From positions 1-34,301 of the forward strand of contig JAFMQY010000017.1 of the NCBI GenBank assembly GCA_017354415.1: a stretch of 34,301 bases of DNA. The letters run 5' to 3'. The notes below the pieces were generated by a model. That model was given only the letters and a program-made list of their open reading frames with translations. It was not told the origin of the DNA and made no database searches. Both the position numbers and the translations under genes were made by a program. The DNA is from Nocardioides sp. GTDB taxonomy: Bacteria; Actinomycetota; Actinomycetes; Propionibacteriales; Nocardioidaceae. This document shows, in pieces, positions 8,902 through 18,801 of the stretch (position 1 is the stretch's first letter; each line of letters opens with the position of its first letter).

Positions 8902-8922
8902 GTTTGTAGGGTTCCTACAAAC
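8902..8922. promoter_or_regulatory. Candidate operator upstream of fabD
   Basis: Perfect 9-bp inverted repeat gtttgtagg-gtt-cctacaaac, 66 bp upstream of the fabD start. Confidence 0.55.
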
Positions 8923-8946
8923 GGGCTCGCGGCCCGGACGTGGGCG

Positions 8947-9077
8947 GGTGGTTTCGAGACGGTCGCAGAGCGACCTCCTCAACCACCGGAAGGCGGCCTC
9001 CTCAACCACCGGAGGACAGTCCGGGAGGGACCTCCTCAACCACCCGAGGACGGGCCGGGGAGGGACCGCCTCAGCCA
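8947..9077. repeat. REP-like intergenic palindromic element plus degenerate direct repeats
   Basis: Palindrome ggtggtttcgagacggtcgcagagcgacctcctcaaccacc (8947-8987; outer ggtggtt/aaccacc, inner ggtcgc/gcgacc), then cctcctcaaccacc repeated at 8974, 8997 and 9031, plus a degenerate copy near 9064. Confidence 0.75.
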
Positions 9078-9146
9078 GTGCCGCCCGGAAGGCGTCAGCG
9101 GTCGGTGGGGCCACAGGTCGGACGCCACATGCTCAGTTCGGGTGGC

Positions 9147-10376
9147 TCACGTGCCGGGTTCGACGTCGTCCGGCCGATGCGCCTGGCGCCCCAGCACGAG
9201 GGTGAGCTGCAGGGTGAGCGCCTCTCGCGGGGCGGTGGCCGACAGTCCGGTGAGGTCCGCGACCTGGCGAAGCCGGTACCGCACCGTGTTCGGATGGACG
9301 AACAGCGCCCGAGCCGTCGCCTCGAGCGACTGACCGTGCTCGAAGTACGCCGTCAGGGTCTCGATCAACGTGCCGCCGCGGCCCTGGCTCGCCTGTCGCA
9401 AGGGCACGAACACCTCGTCGACCAGGTGGCGGCGGGCATGCCCGTCGCCGGCCAGGACCCGCTCGGGCAGCAGGTCGTCGCTGGCGACCGGGCGAGGGGC
9501 GTCCGGCCAGCCCACGGCGGCCCGTAGCCCGGAGATCGCGGCCCGGGCCGACACGTGGGCCGAGGCGAGGTCGTCGGTCCGCGGACCGGTGACCACCGGG
9601 CCGTCCCCGAAGAAGCGGACGACGGCGTGCGCCGCCTCGTCGGGGTCGTCGACGCCACCCAGGATCACCACCAGCCGGTCGCCCTGAGTGGCGCACAACG
9701 CATCCATGCCCGCGCCCCGAGCCACCCGGCGTACCTGCTCGAAGAGGTCCTCGGTGCGCGGCTGGGGCACCGGCCCGAGCACGACCGTGACGCCTTCGCG
9801 CTGGGCCCAGCCGAGCGCACTGGCGCGGGAGGCGACCGCTTCGTCGGCCTCCGCGCGGAGCACCGAATCGACCACGAGGGCCTCGAGACGGGCGTCCCAC
9901 GCGCCCCGCGCCTCGGCCGCGCGGGCGTACACCTCAGCCGTGGCGAAGGCGACCTCACGGGCGTAGCGCAGGACCGCAGCGTGGACCGCGGGCGCGTCGG
10001 CGGGTTCGACGATGTCGTCGACGTGGGACTCGACCACCTCGATACCCAGCCGGACGAGGTCGACCGTCTGGCCCAGCGTGATGATGCCGGTCATGCTGCG
10101 CGGCGCGGCGCCGAACACCGCGGCCGCCGTGTCGACGGGGGAGGCCTCGTCGTCGTCCAGCCGGAACCAGTCCACGAATCCCTGGATGCCGGCCTGCAGG
10201 ATCTGGCCGATCCAGGACCGGCTCTCCGCCGAGAGCTCGGCGAACCAGGGCACGTCCGTGAGCATCCGGGCGATCGCGGCCGAGCTCAGCGCCCCGGTGG
10301 ACCGGCGCAGCGCCTCGGCCGCCCGCTCGCGCGAGCCTCCGTCGTCCGGAGGCGTGGGTACGACGCGCACGCTCAC
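9147..10376 (-). CDS. fasR: PucR-family transcriptional regulator (FasR/MabR-like) of fatty acid synthesis
   Basis: C-terminal PucR HTH: LIETLTAYFEHGQSLEATARALFVHPNTVRYRLRQVADLTGL...LTLQLTLVLGR. Located immediately upstream of fabD, as fasR/mabR are in other actinobacteria. Confidence 0.88.
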   Translation of the reverse strand: MSVRVVPTPPDDGGSRERAAEALRRSTGALSSAAIARMLTDVPWFAELSAESRSWIGQILQAGIQGFVDWFRLDDDEASPVDTAAAVFGAAPRSMTGIITLGQTVDLVRLGIEVVESHVDDIVEPADAPAVHAAVLRYAREVAFATAEVYARAAEARGAWDARLEALVVDSVLRAEADEAVASRASALGWAQREGVTVVLGPVPQPRTEDLFEQVRRVARGAGMDALCATQGDRLVVILGGVDDPDEAAHAVVRFFGDGPVVTGPRTDDLASAHVSARAAISGLRAAVGWPDAPRPVASDDLLPERVLAGDGHARRHLVDEVFVPLRQASQGRGGTLIETLTAYFEHGQSLEATARALFVHPNTVRYRLRQVADLTGLSATAPREALTLQLTLVLGRQAHRPDDVEPGT

Positions 10377-10473
10377 GACTCGAACCCTAGTGGGTGAGTC
10401 CGCGTGGATCGCGGCTCCGGTCGCGCCCCGGTCGTCTTCAGGGCACGTCCCCGCCTGCCCGGTTTCGCGCAGT

Positions 10474-10491
10474 GTTCACCGTTCGTTGGCC
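10474..10491 (+). promoter_or_regulatory. Candidate PHO box (PhoP-type direct repeat)
   Basis: GTTCACC-gttc-GTTGGCC: first repeat unit matches the Streptomyces PHO-box core GTTCACC 7/7 and the second, 11 bp later, 5/7; 32 bp upstream of the phosphatase start. Confidence 0.4.
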
Positions 10492-10523
10492 CGGTCCGGC
10501 TGGGGCGCGTCAAGACTGCCGAC

Positions 10524-12128
10524 GTGACCTCGGAGCACACGAACCTCTCGGACCTGTCCCGCCGCAGTCTTCTTGCCGCCGCCGGCATCGGCGTCGCCGC
10601 CGTCGCCCTGGAGAGCACCGCCGCACCGGCCCAGGCGGTGAGCCGAGCGCCCGATGCCGGCGGACCGGGGGGCGATCCGGACGTGCCTCCGGTCGCAGGG
10701 CTCCACACACAGTTCGGTGCGGACGCGGCCACTCAGGTCACGGTGTCCTGGCACGCCACGCAGAGCGTTTCCCAGCCCCGCGTGTACCTCGCCCGCAACG
10801 GCCACGAGTTCGAACGGTCGGTCGAGGCCGACACGCGCACCTACACCGACGCGAAGTCGGGACAGGTGGTCAGCGCCTACCACGCGCGCATCTCGGGTCT
10901 CCGTGCCGACACCGAGTACGTCTACCTCGCGATCCACGACGGTGCACAGCCGCAGTTCGGGTCGTTCCGCACCGCACCGGTCGGACGCGCCGCATTCACG
11001 TTCACCAGCTTCGGCGACCAGGGGACGCCGACGGTCGGCAAGCGCTTCGTGCCTCCGCCCGGGGTCACGCTCCCGAACCCGCCCTACGTCAACGACAACC
11101 TCGGCTCGCCCTCCGCGGGGGACACCACGGCGGGGGTCGAACGGCTCGCGCCCCTGCTGCACCTCTTCAACGGCGACCTGTGCTACGCCAACCTCGCTGA
11201 CGACCGGGTGCGCACGTGGTCTGACTTCTGGAACAACAACACCCGCAGCGCCCGCAACCGCCCGTGGATGCCGGCCGCCGGCAACCACGAGAACGAGCTG
11301 GGCAACGGCCTCTTCGGCTACGGCGCGTACCAGACCTACTTCGACCTCCCGCCCCAGGATGGGCAGAACGACGACACGCGGGGGCTCTGGTACGCCTTCA
11401 CCGTCGGCTCCGTCCGCTTCATCAGCCTCAACAACGACGACGTCTGCTACCAGGACGGCGGGAACAGCTACGTCCGCGGCTACTCGAACGGTGCACAGAA
11501 GGCGTGGCTGGCGGAGGAGCTCCGGGCGAGCCGCGGCGACCGGGACATCGACTGGATCGTGGTGTGCATGCACCAGGTGGTGATCAGCACTGCCGACCAG
11601 TTCAACGGCGCCGACCTGGGAATCCGCCAGGAATGGGTCCCGCTCTTCGACCAGTACGGCGTGGACCTGGTCGTGTGCGGACACGAGCACCACTACGAGC
11701 GGTCACACCCGATCCGGGGGCAGCAGGCGAACCAGACCCTCACCCCAATCCCGGTCTCGACCCAGACCGACACCGTCGACACCACCCAGGGCACGGTGCA
11801 CATGGTGATCGGAGGCGGGGGCACCTCGGCACCCTCCAACCAGCTCTTCTTCGACCCGCCGGCGTGCCGGGTGATCGTCTCGGTGACGGCCCCGGATCCC
11901 ACGACCGGGAAACGGGCACCGGTCTATGTCCACGAGGACGCGCCCTGGTCCGCCGTGCGCAACGCCGCCCGCTCGTACGGCTTTGCTGGGTTCGCTGTGG
12001 ACCCTGGGGACCGCCGCGGCGGGACCACGTCGATCACGGTCACCTACTACGACGTGACCGGTCCCTACGGCCAGGTCGAGCCGTTCGAGACCTTCACCCT
12101 GAGGCGCCCGCGCTCGGACGGCCGCTGA
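10524..12128 (+). CDS. Tat-type purple acid phosphatase-like metallophosphoesterase
   Basis: Tat-like signal SRRSLLAAAGIGVAAVALESTAAPAQA; FTSFGDQG, NGDLCYAN, AAGNHENE, VCMHQV, VVCGHEHHYERSHP metal-binding motifs; fibronectin-like N-terminal domain (TQVTVSWHATQ). GTG at 10524 favoured over ATG at 10404. Confidence 0.9.
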   Translation: MTSEHTNLSDLSRRSLLAAAGIGVAAVALESTAAPAQAVSRAPDAGGPGGDPDVPPVAGLHTQFGADAATQVTVSWHATQSVSQPRVYLARNGHEFERSVEADTRTYTDAKSGQVVSAYHARISGLRADTEYVYLAIHDGAQPQFGSFRTAPVGRAAFTFTSFGDQGTPTVGKRFVPPPGVTLPNPPYVNDNLGSPSAGDTTAGVERLAPLLHLFNGDLCYANLADDRVRTWSDFWNNNTRSARNRPWMPAAGNHENELGNGLFGYGAYQTYFDLPPQDGQNDDTRGLWYAFTVGSVRFISLNNDDVCYQDGGNSYVRGYSNGAQKAWLAEELRASRGDRDIDWIVVCMHQVVISTADQFNGADLGIRQEWVPLFDQYGVDLVVCGHEHHYERSHPIRGQQANQTLTPIPVSTQTDTVDTTQGTVHMVIGGGGTSAPSNQLFFDPPACRVIVSVTAPDPTTGKRAPVYVHEDAPWSAVRNAARSYGFAGFAVDPGDRRGGTTSITVTYYDVTGPYGQVEPFETFTLRRPRSDGR

Positions 12129-12142
12129 GCCGCGCCCCGTTC

Positions 12143-12182
12143 CCCACACGCGCATCCGCCCGGGGGCGGGTGCGCGTGTGGG
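12143..12182 (+). terminator. Hairpin terminator
   Basis: 12-bp perfect stem cccacacgcgca / tgcgcgtgtggg with an internal ccgccc/gggcgg stem, 14 nt after the phosphatase stop. Confidence 0.75.
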
Positions 12183-12292
12183 CTGTGCCCACAAAGCCCA
12201 TGAAACATGGGGTTTCGGCCTATCCACATGTGGCTTCCTCTGGTTGAATCTCGCACGACCTGAACCGCCTGCGCCCAGGAGGCCGAACGCTG

Positions 12293-13216
12293 ATGCGCGA
12301 GCACCCCGTGCACCACGTGACGATCCACGGCCACCGGCGGGCGTACGTGAAGGAGGGGAGCGGTCCCGCCCTGCTGCTGCTCCACGGTCTCGGCTGCAGC
12401 CATCAGACCTGGCTGCCCGTGCTCGACCAGTTGGCCTCCCGTTACACGGTGATCGCGCCCGACCTCCTCGGCCACGGTGAGTCCGACAAGCCACGGGCCG
12501 ACTACAGCACGGGGGCCTATGCCAACGGGATGCGGGACCTGCTCACGCTGCTCGGGATCGACAAGGTGACGGTCGTCGGCCACAGCTTCGGGGGCGGCGT
12601 CGCGATGCAGTTCGCCTACCAGTTCCCGGAGCGCACCGAGCGGCTCGTGTTGGTCGGCTCAGGAGGGCTTGGGCCGGAGGTGTCGCTCGCGATCCGCGCG
12701 ATCACGACCATCGGCTTCCACCAGGTGATGGGCGCCCTCAGCCTGCCCGGTGTGCGCCACGTCGCGACCGGCGGGCTCAGGGCCTTGTCCCGGACCGGGA
12801 TCAAGGAGTTCCGCGACCTCGACGAGGTCGCCGCGGTCTACGAGACCTTGGGGGATCCGGCCTCCCGTGCCGCGATCCGGCATGTGGTGCGGGCGGTCGT
12901 CGACTGGCAGGGCCAGATCGTCTCCATGGCGGATCGCGCCTACCTCACCGAGGCGATGCCGATGTGCGTGGTCTGGGGGGAGCAGGATCGGGTCATCCCG
13001 GTCAGCCATGCGGCCCGGGCGGCGGAGCTCGCGCCCGCGGCGCGGATCGAGGTGGTCCCGAACTCCGGTCACTTCCCGCACAAGGACCACCCCGAGCGTT
13101 TCGTGAAGATCCTCCACGACTTCATCCGCAGCACCAGCCCCGCGTCGTACTCCCGTGCCCGCTGGCGTCGCCTTCTCCAGCAGGGTCCTGCCGTGGCGCC
13201 CGCCGAGGCGGTCTGA
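12293..13216 (+). CDS. Alpha/beta hydrolase
   Basis: LLLLHGLGCSHQTW oxyanion region, VVGHSFGGGVAMQFA nucleophile elbow, VVWGEQDRVIPVSH acid, NSGHFPHKDHPE His. Confidence 0.93.
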   Translation: MREHPVHHVTIHGHRRAYVKEGSGPALLLLHGLGCSHQTWLPVLDQLASRYTVIAPDLLGHGESDKPRADYSTGAYANGMRDLLTLLGIDKVTVVGHSFGGGVAMQFAYQFPERTERLVLVGSGGLGPEVSLAIRAITTIGFHQVMGALSLPGVRHVATGGLRALSRTGIKEFRDLDEVAAVYETLGDPASRAAIRHVVRAVVDWQGQIVSMADRAYLTEAMPMCVVWGEQDRVIPVSHAARAAELAPAARIEVVPNSGHFPHKDHPERFVKILHDFIRSTSPASYSRARWRRLLQQGPAVAPAEAV

Positions 13217-13261
13217 GCACGGACCGAGGAATCATCGGCGATCGACCGACCTTCTCCCGGC

Positions 13262-13681
13262 ATGGAACTCGCCGATGCGCTGGCCGCGGCCCGCGCGACC
13301 CACCAGTCCGTCCTGACCACGCTGCGGCGCGGCGGGAGGCCCCAGATCTCCAACGTCCTGCACGCCGTCGGGGACGACGGCGTGATCCGGGTGAGCACCA
13401 CCGCCGACCGAGCCAAGTACCACAACCTGCGGCGCCAGCCCTGGGCGGCGCTGAAGGTCGACGGCGAGAGCTTCTGGTCGTACGCCGTGCTGGAGGGCGA
13501 CGCGTCGCTCTCCGACGTCGCGACAGATCCCCACGACGCGGCGGTGGAGGAGCTGGTCGAGCTCTACCGGTCGATCAGCGGTGAGCATCCGGACTGGGAC
13601 GACTACCGGCGGTCGATGGTGGCCGACCGCCGGGTCGTCGTCCGGCTGACGCCGACCCGGGCGTACGGCGCGCTCCGCTGA
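13262..13681 (+). CDS. PPOX-class (likely F420-dependent) oxidoreductase, pyridoxamine 5'-phosphate oxidase fold
   Basis: VLTTLRRGGRPQISNVLHAVGDDGVIRVSTTADRAKYHNLRRQPWAALKV is typical of the family. Confidence 0.85.
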   Translation: MELADALAAARATHQSVLTTLRRGGRPQISNVLHAVGDDGVIRVSTTADRAKYHNLRRQPWAALKVDGESFWSYAVLEGDASLSDVATDPHDAAVEELVELYRSISGEHPDWDDYRRSMVADRRVVVRLTPTRAYGALR

Positions 13682-13691
13682 CCGTGCTGGG

Positions 13692-16520
13692 TCAGGCGTC
13701 GCCGCCTTCCTGCTTGACGCCGGCGACCGCGGTCGGGTCGTCGATCCGGTAGTGGTCGAGCGCCTTCTGCACGGTGTCGCGAGCGATCTTGCCCTCCTCG
13801 GCGAGCGCCGCCAGCGCCTGGCAGACCACCGACTCGGCGTCGATCTTGAAGTACCGCCGAGCCGCGGGCCGGGTGTCGGCGAAGCCGTAGCCGTCGGCGC
13901 CGAGCGTGTGGAAGCGCTGCGGCACCCACCGCGAGATCGTCTCCGGCACGGCGCGCATGTAGTCGCTGACCGCGACCACGGGACCCGCTGCCCCGCGGAG
14001 CTTCTCGGAGAGGTACGGCGTGCGGGGCTCCTCCAGCGGGTGCATGAAGTTCCACTCCTCGGTCGCGAGCGCCTCACGGGAGAGCTCGTTCCACGACGTG
14101 ACCGACCACAGGTCTGCCGCCACGCCCCAGTCGTCCTTCAGCAGCTGCTGCGCCTTGTGGATCCACGGCAGTGCGACACCGCTGGCGAACAGCTGCACCC
14201 GTGGTGCGTCTTCGGGGCCACCGTCGATCGGCCCGGCGAGGTGGTACAGCCCACGCAGGAGCCCATCGACGTCCAGCCCTTCCGGCTCCATGGGCTGGGA
14301 GATCGGCTCGTTGTAGACGGTGAGGTAGTAGATGATGTCCTCGCCGTGCGGGTGCTCCTCGGTCGAGCCGTACATCCGGTCGAGGCCGTTGCGCACGATG
14401 TGCGCGATCTCGTAGGCGTACGCCGGGTCGTAATGCACGACCGCCGGGTTGGTCAGCGCGAGCAGCGGCGAGTGCCCGTCGGCGTGCTGGAGGCCTTCGC
14501 CGGTCAACGTCGTGCGCCCGGCGGTGGCCCCGATCAGGAAGCCGCGAGCGAGCTGGTCGGACATCGCCCAGATCGCGTCGCCGGTCCGCTGGAAGCCGAA
14601 CATCGAGTAGAAGATGAAGACCGGGATCATCGGCTCGCCGTGCGTGGCGTACGACGAGCCGGCGGCGGTGGCGGACGCGACGCAGCCGGCCTCCGAGATG
14701 CCCTCGTGCAGCATCTGGCCCTGCGGCGACTCCTTCCACGCCAGGAGCAGCCTCCGGTCGACCGACTCGTAGAGCTGGCCGGCGGGGTTGTAGATCTTCG
14801 CCGAGCTGAACATCGAGTCCATGCCGAACGTGCGGTACTCGTCGGGTGCGATCGGGACGATCCGCGGCCCGACCTCGGGGTCCTTCATCAGGTCCTTGAG
14901 CAGCCGGACGAAGGCCATGGTCGTGGCGATCTTCTGCTTGCCCGACCCGGCCTTCAGCTCGTCGTACATCGACTCGCCGGGCAGGGTGAGCCTGCGCGGG
15001 TTGACGCGTCGCATCGGGACGCCGCCGCCGAGCTCCCGGCGACGGTCGCGGAGGTAGGCGAGCTCCGCCGAGTCCTCGCCCGGGTGGTAGAACGGCGCGG
15101 AGCCGTCGAACTCGTAGTGCTCGTCGATCTCGCCGTCGGAGATCGGAAGCTCGAGCCGGTCGCGGAACGCCTTGAGGGTGGCGGCGTTCAGCTTCTTCAT
15201 CTGGTGGGTGGCGTTGCGGCCCTGGAGCGCCTCGATCGTCCAGCCCTTGATCGTGTGGGCCAGGATCACCGTCGGCTGCCCGACGTGCTTCGAGGCAGCG
15301 TCGAAGGCGGCGTAGACCTTGCGGTAGTCGTGACCGCCGCGCGGCAGCATCTCGATGTCGCGGTCGCTCATGTTCTCGACCATCTTGCGCAGCCGGGCGT
15401 CGCCGCCGAAGAAGTGCTCGCGGATGTAGGCGCCCGACTCGACCGAGTAGGTCTGGAACTGGCCGTCCGGGGTGTTGTTCATCTGGTTCACCAGCACGCC
15501 GTCGACGTCCTGGGCGAGCAGGGCGTCCCACTCGCGCCCCCAGACCACCTTGATCACGTTCCACCCGGCGCCCCGGAAGTAGGACTCGAGCTCCTGGATG
15601 ATCTTGCCGTCGCCGCGCACCGGGCCGTCGAGCTGCTGCAGGTTGCAGTTGATGACGAACGTGAGGTTGTCGAGCTCCTCTCGGGCGGCGAGGCCGATCG
15701 AGCCGAGCGACTCGGGCTCACCCATCTCGCCGTCCCCCAGGAACGCCCACACGTGCTGCTGGCTGGTGTCCTTGATCCCGCGGTTGTGCAGGTAGCGGTT
15801 GAACCGCGCCTGGTAGACCGAGTTGATCGCGGCGAGGCCCATCGACACGGTCGGGAACTCCCAGAAGTCCGGCATCAGCCGCGGGTGGGGGTACGACGAG
15901 AGGCCGGCGCCCGGACCGTGCTGCACCTCCTGGCGGAAGCGGGCGAGATGCTCGGCGGTGAGCCGCTTCATCAGGTAGGCACGTGCGTAGATGCCGGGGG
16001 AGGCGTGCCCCTGGATGTACAACTGGTCGCCGCCGCCGGGGTGGTCCTTGCCACGGAAGAAGTGGTTGTAGCCGACCTCGTACAGGCTGGCCGCCGAGGC
16101 GTACGTCGCGATGTGGCCGCCGACCTCGAGACCCTTGCGGTTGGCCGACGACACCATCACCGCGGCGTTCCAGCGGATCAGCCGGCGGATCTTCTTCTCC
16201 ATCTGCTCGTCGCCGGGGAACCACGGCTCACGCTCGGGCGGGATGGTGTTGATGAAGTCGGTGCTCCGGAGGGCGGGGACCCCGACCTGCTTCTCCCGGG
16301 CGCGTTCGAGCAGGCGCAGCATGATGTAGCGCGCGCGCTCGCGGCCGTGCGCCTCGGTCAGGTCGTCGAACGACTCCACCCACTCCCGGGTCTCCTCGGG
16401 ATCGATGTCCGGGAGCTGGGTGGACAGGCCCTCGTGGATCACGGCGCGGGTCGGGGGTGCCACCGAGGGCGCAGCGGAGGTGTCGGAGGTGGCCGCGGAT
16501 GCGGCGGAGGTCTCACTCAC
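13692..16520 (-). CDS. aceE: Pyruvate dehydrogenase E1 component, homodimeric type
   Basis: 942 aa; [91 protein letters not shown]. Confidence 0.97.
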   Translation of the reverse strand: MSETSAASAATSDTSAAPSVAPPTRAVIHEGLSTQLPDIDPEETREWVESFDDLTEAHGRERARYIMLRLLERAREKQVGVPALRSTDFINTIPPEREPWFPGDEQMEKKIRRLIRWNAAVMVSSANRKGLEVGGHIATYASAASLYEVGYNHFFRGKDHPGGGDQLYIQGHASPGIYARAYLMKRLTAEHLARFRQEVQHGPGAGLSSYPHPRLMPDFWEFPTVSMGLAAINSVYQARFNRYLHNRGIKDTSQQHVWAFLGDGEMGEPESLGSIGLAAREELDNLTFVINCNLQQLDGPVRGDGKIIQELESYFRGAGWNVIKVVWGREWDALLAQDVDGVLVNQMNNTPDGQFQTYSVESGAYIREHFFGGDARLRKMVENMSDRDIEMLPRGGHDYRKVYAAFDAASKHVGQPTVILAHTIKGWTIEALQGRNATHQMKKLNAATLKAFRDRLELPISDGEIDEHYEFDGSAPFYHPGEDSAELAYLRDRRRELGGGVPMRRVNPRRLTLPGESMYDELKAGSGKQKIATTMAFVRLLKDLMKDPEVGPRIVPIAPDEYRTFGMDSMFSSAKIYNPAGQLYESVDRRLLLAWKESPQGQMLHEGISEAGCVASATAAGSSYATHGEPMIPVFIFYSMFGFQRTGDAIWAMSDQLARGFLIGATAGRTTLTGEGLQHADGHSPLLALTNPAVVHYDPAYAYEIAHIVRNGLDRMYGSTEEHPHGEDIIYYLTVYNEPISQPMEPEGLDVDGLLRGLYHLAGPIDGGPEDAPRVQLFASGVALPWIHKAQQLLKDDWGVAADLWSVTSWNELSREALATEEWNFMHPLEEPRTPYLSEKLRGAAGPVVAVSDYMRAVPETISRWVPQRFHTLGADGYGFADTRPAARRYFKIDAESVVCQALAALAEEGKIARDTVQKALDHYRIDDPTAVAGVKQEGGDA

Positions 16521-16699
16521 CTGCTCATCGTGTCACGCAACGTGAGCACGTGAAATCGACGGCTGGGCTACCCGCGAGTAGGTCCGAACGGTCCCGGGGG
16601 GTGGCCACGTCTTGCGCACCGGCACGGAGTCCGGTGGACTACTGCCCACCGAGCCGGGACAGGCAGCCTCACCCGGCCACGACCGTCTGGAGGAGATCG

Positions 16700-17140
16700 T
16701 TGAGCGCGACCGCTGGTGGCGGTTCCACCCCCACCGATGCACCCGCCGGTCCCGCTGCGCGGCTCGGCTTCAGCAAGGGCATGGTCGTCCAGGAGCTGGG
16801 TTGGGACTCCGACACCGACGACGCCCTGCGGATCGCGATCGAGGACGTGATCGACTCCGACATGGTCGACGGCGACTACGGGAACGTCGTCGACGCCGTG
16901 GTCCTGTGGTGGCGGGACGAGGACGGCGACCTGGTCGACGGCCTGGTCGACTCGCTGACCGACCTGGTGGGTGGTGGGGTGATCTGGCTGCTCACCCCGA
17001 AGGTCGGCCGTGCCAACGCCGTCGAGCCCGCGGACATCACGGAGGCCGCTGCGATCGCGGGCCTCGCCCTGACCACGACCGCTGCCGTCAGCAAGGACTG
17101 GGCGGCCACCCGGCTCGTCACCCCGAAGACGCCTTCGTGA
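16700..17140 (+). CDS. DUF3052 family protein
   Basis: LGFSKGMVVQELGWDSDTDDALRIAIEDVIDSDMVDGDYGNVVDAVVLWWRDEDGDLVDGLVDSLTDL...WLLTPK; TTG at 16700 with ggagga RBS. Confidence 0.85.
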   Translation: MSATAGGGSTPTDAPAGPAARLGFSKGMVVQELGWDSDTDDALRIAIEDVIDSDMVDGDYGNVVDAVVLWWRDEDGDLVDGLVDSLTDLVGGGVIWLLTPKVGRANAVEPADITEAAAIAGLALTTTAAVSKDWAATRLVTPKTPS

Positions 17141-18801
17141 GGCTCTCGACGATCGGGTCCCACGCGGTCGTGGGCCGGGCCCTGACCCGGGCCTACGGCA
17201 TCGCCGCGGCGACCGGGACGCCCCTCTGGGTGCTGGGCGGCTCCGGGGTCATCCGCCCCGTCGCACCGGCGACCCTGGCCCGGATCGGCAGGACGCTCAA
17301 GGAGTGGGGCACCGGCCCGGCAGGCGGGTTCGCTGCCATGGCCCTGCGCGAACCGGACCGGGTCGGGCTGGTCGACGAGCTCGGGGACCTGACGTTCGGC
17401 GAGATACACCGTCGGTCCAACGCGCTGGCACGCGCCCTCGCCGACCGGGGCGTCGCCGAGGGGGACAGCGTCGCGGTGATGTGCCGCAACCACCGGGGCT
17501 TCGTCGACGCGATGGTGGCCACCGCCAAGGTCGGCGCCGACATCCTGCTGCTCAACACCGCGTTCGCGGGGCCACAGCTCGTCGGGGTGCTCGAGCGCGA
17601 GGGGCCGCGGGCGGTCATCCACGACCAGGAGTTCACCGGTCTGCTCGCCGGGGCCGAGGTCGACACCCGGCTCATCGCCTGGGTCGACGACGAGGACTCG
17701 GTCGAGGAGGGGGGCGAGTCGGTCGAGGCGCTGGTCGCGGCGTACGACGACTCCGACCTGGAGGCGCCCGAGCACCACGCCCGGATCGTGATCCTCACCT
17801 CTGGCACGACCGGCACCCCCAAGGGCGCGCCGCGCAGCGAGGCCGGCGTGGGCGCCGCGGTCTCCCTCATGTCGCGTATGCCGCTGCGCTACGGCTGGCG
17901 TACCCACATCGCGGCCCCGCTGTTCCACACCTGGGGGTTCGCCCACCTCGCCCTGTCGATGCTGCTCGGCTCCACCGTCGTACTCCGCAGGAGGTTCGAC
18001 CCCGAGACCTGCCTGCGGACCGTGACGGACGAGCGGTGCGAGTCGCTGGTGGTGATCCCGGTGATGCTGCAGCGGATCCTGGCCCTTCCCCCCGAGACCC
18101 GGCGCCGATACCCGATGCCGACGCTCGAGGTGACGGCCGCCTCGGGGTCGGCGCTGCCGGGCGACCTGGCGCTGGAGTGGATGGACGCCTTCGGCGACAA
18201 CCTCTACAACATCTACGGCTCCACCGAGGTCGCGTACGCGTCGATCGCCACGCCCCGCGACCTGCGCGAGGCCCCGACCTCGGCCGGCAAGCCGCCCTGG
18301 GCGACGGTGGTGAAGATCCTCGACGAGGAGGGCAACGAGCGGCCCACAGGGGAGTCCGGGCGGATCTTCGTCGGCAACGGCATGTTGTTCGAGGGCTACA
18401 CCGGAGGCGGAGAGGCCAAGGAGGTCGTCGACGGCCTGATGTCGTCCGGCGACGTCGGCCGCTTCGACTCGAACGGCCGGCTCTACGTCGAGGGCCGGGA
18501 CGACGAGATGATCGTCTCCGGCGGGGAGAACGTCTTCCCCCAGGAGGTCGAGGACTGCCTCGCCCGCCACGAGGGGGTGGTCGAGGTGGCCGCGGTCGGC
18601 GTCGACGACGACGAGTTCGGCAAGCGGCTCAGGGTGTACGTGGTCGTCGGCTCCGCCCGTCCCAGCCAGGACGAGCTCAAGGACTGGGTCCGCCAGAACC
18701 TCGCCCGGTACAAGGTTCCGCGCGAGATCGTGTTCCTGGATGAGCTCCCTCGCAACGCGACTGGCAAGATTCTGAAACGTGACCTCGCTGAACGGGACTG
18801 A
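17137..18801 (+). CDS. Acyl-CoA synthetase (AMP-binding enzyme)
   Basis: P-loop ILTSGTTGTPKGAPRSE, NIYGSTEVAYASIA, SGDVGRFDSNGRLYVEGRDDEMIVSGGENVFPQEVED, catalytic Lys LPRNATGKILKRDL. GTG start overlaps the DUF3052 stop (GTGA). Confidence 0.93.
   Translation: MRLSTIGSHAVVGRALTRAYGIAAATGTPLWVLGGSGVIRPVAPATLARIGRTLKEWGTGPAGGFAAMALREPDRVGLVDELGDLTFGEIHRRSNALARALADRGVAEGDSVAVMCRNHRGFVDAMVATAKVGADILLLNTAFAGPQLVGVLEREGPRAVIHDQEFTGLLAGAEVDTRLIAWVDDEDSVEEGGESVEALVAAYDDSDLEAPEHHARIVILTSGTTGTPKGAPRSEAGVGAAVSLMSRMPLRYGWRTHIAAPLFHTWGFAHLALSMLLGSTVVLRRRFDPETCLRTVTDERCESLVVIPVMLQRILALPPETRRRYPMPTLEVTAASGSALPGDLALEWMDAFGDNLYNIYGSTEVAYASIATPRDLREAPTSAGKPPWATVVKILDEEGNERPTGESGRIFVGNGMLFEGYTGGGEAKEVVDGLMSSGDVGRFDSNGRLYVEGRDDEMIVSGGENVFPQEVEDCLARHEGVVEVAAVGVDDDEFGKRLRVYVVVGSARPSQDELKDWVRQNLARYKVPREIVFLDELPRNATGKILKRDLAERD

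Noticed and set aside
8974-9050. CRISPR-like array
   Set aside because: Repeats are only ~14-17 bp, spacing is irregular and spacers are GGA-rich low complexity; no cas genes. REP-like interpretation fits better.
7669-9333. 554-aa + strand ORF over fabD
   Set aside because: Antisense shadow of fabD and the intergenic repeat; no recognisable motif.
13752-16553. 933-aa + strand ORF antisense to aceE
   Set aside because: Shadow ORF from high-GC codon bias; the translation is R/G/V/H-rich without domains, while the opposite strand encodes canonical AceE.
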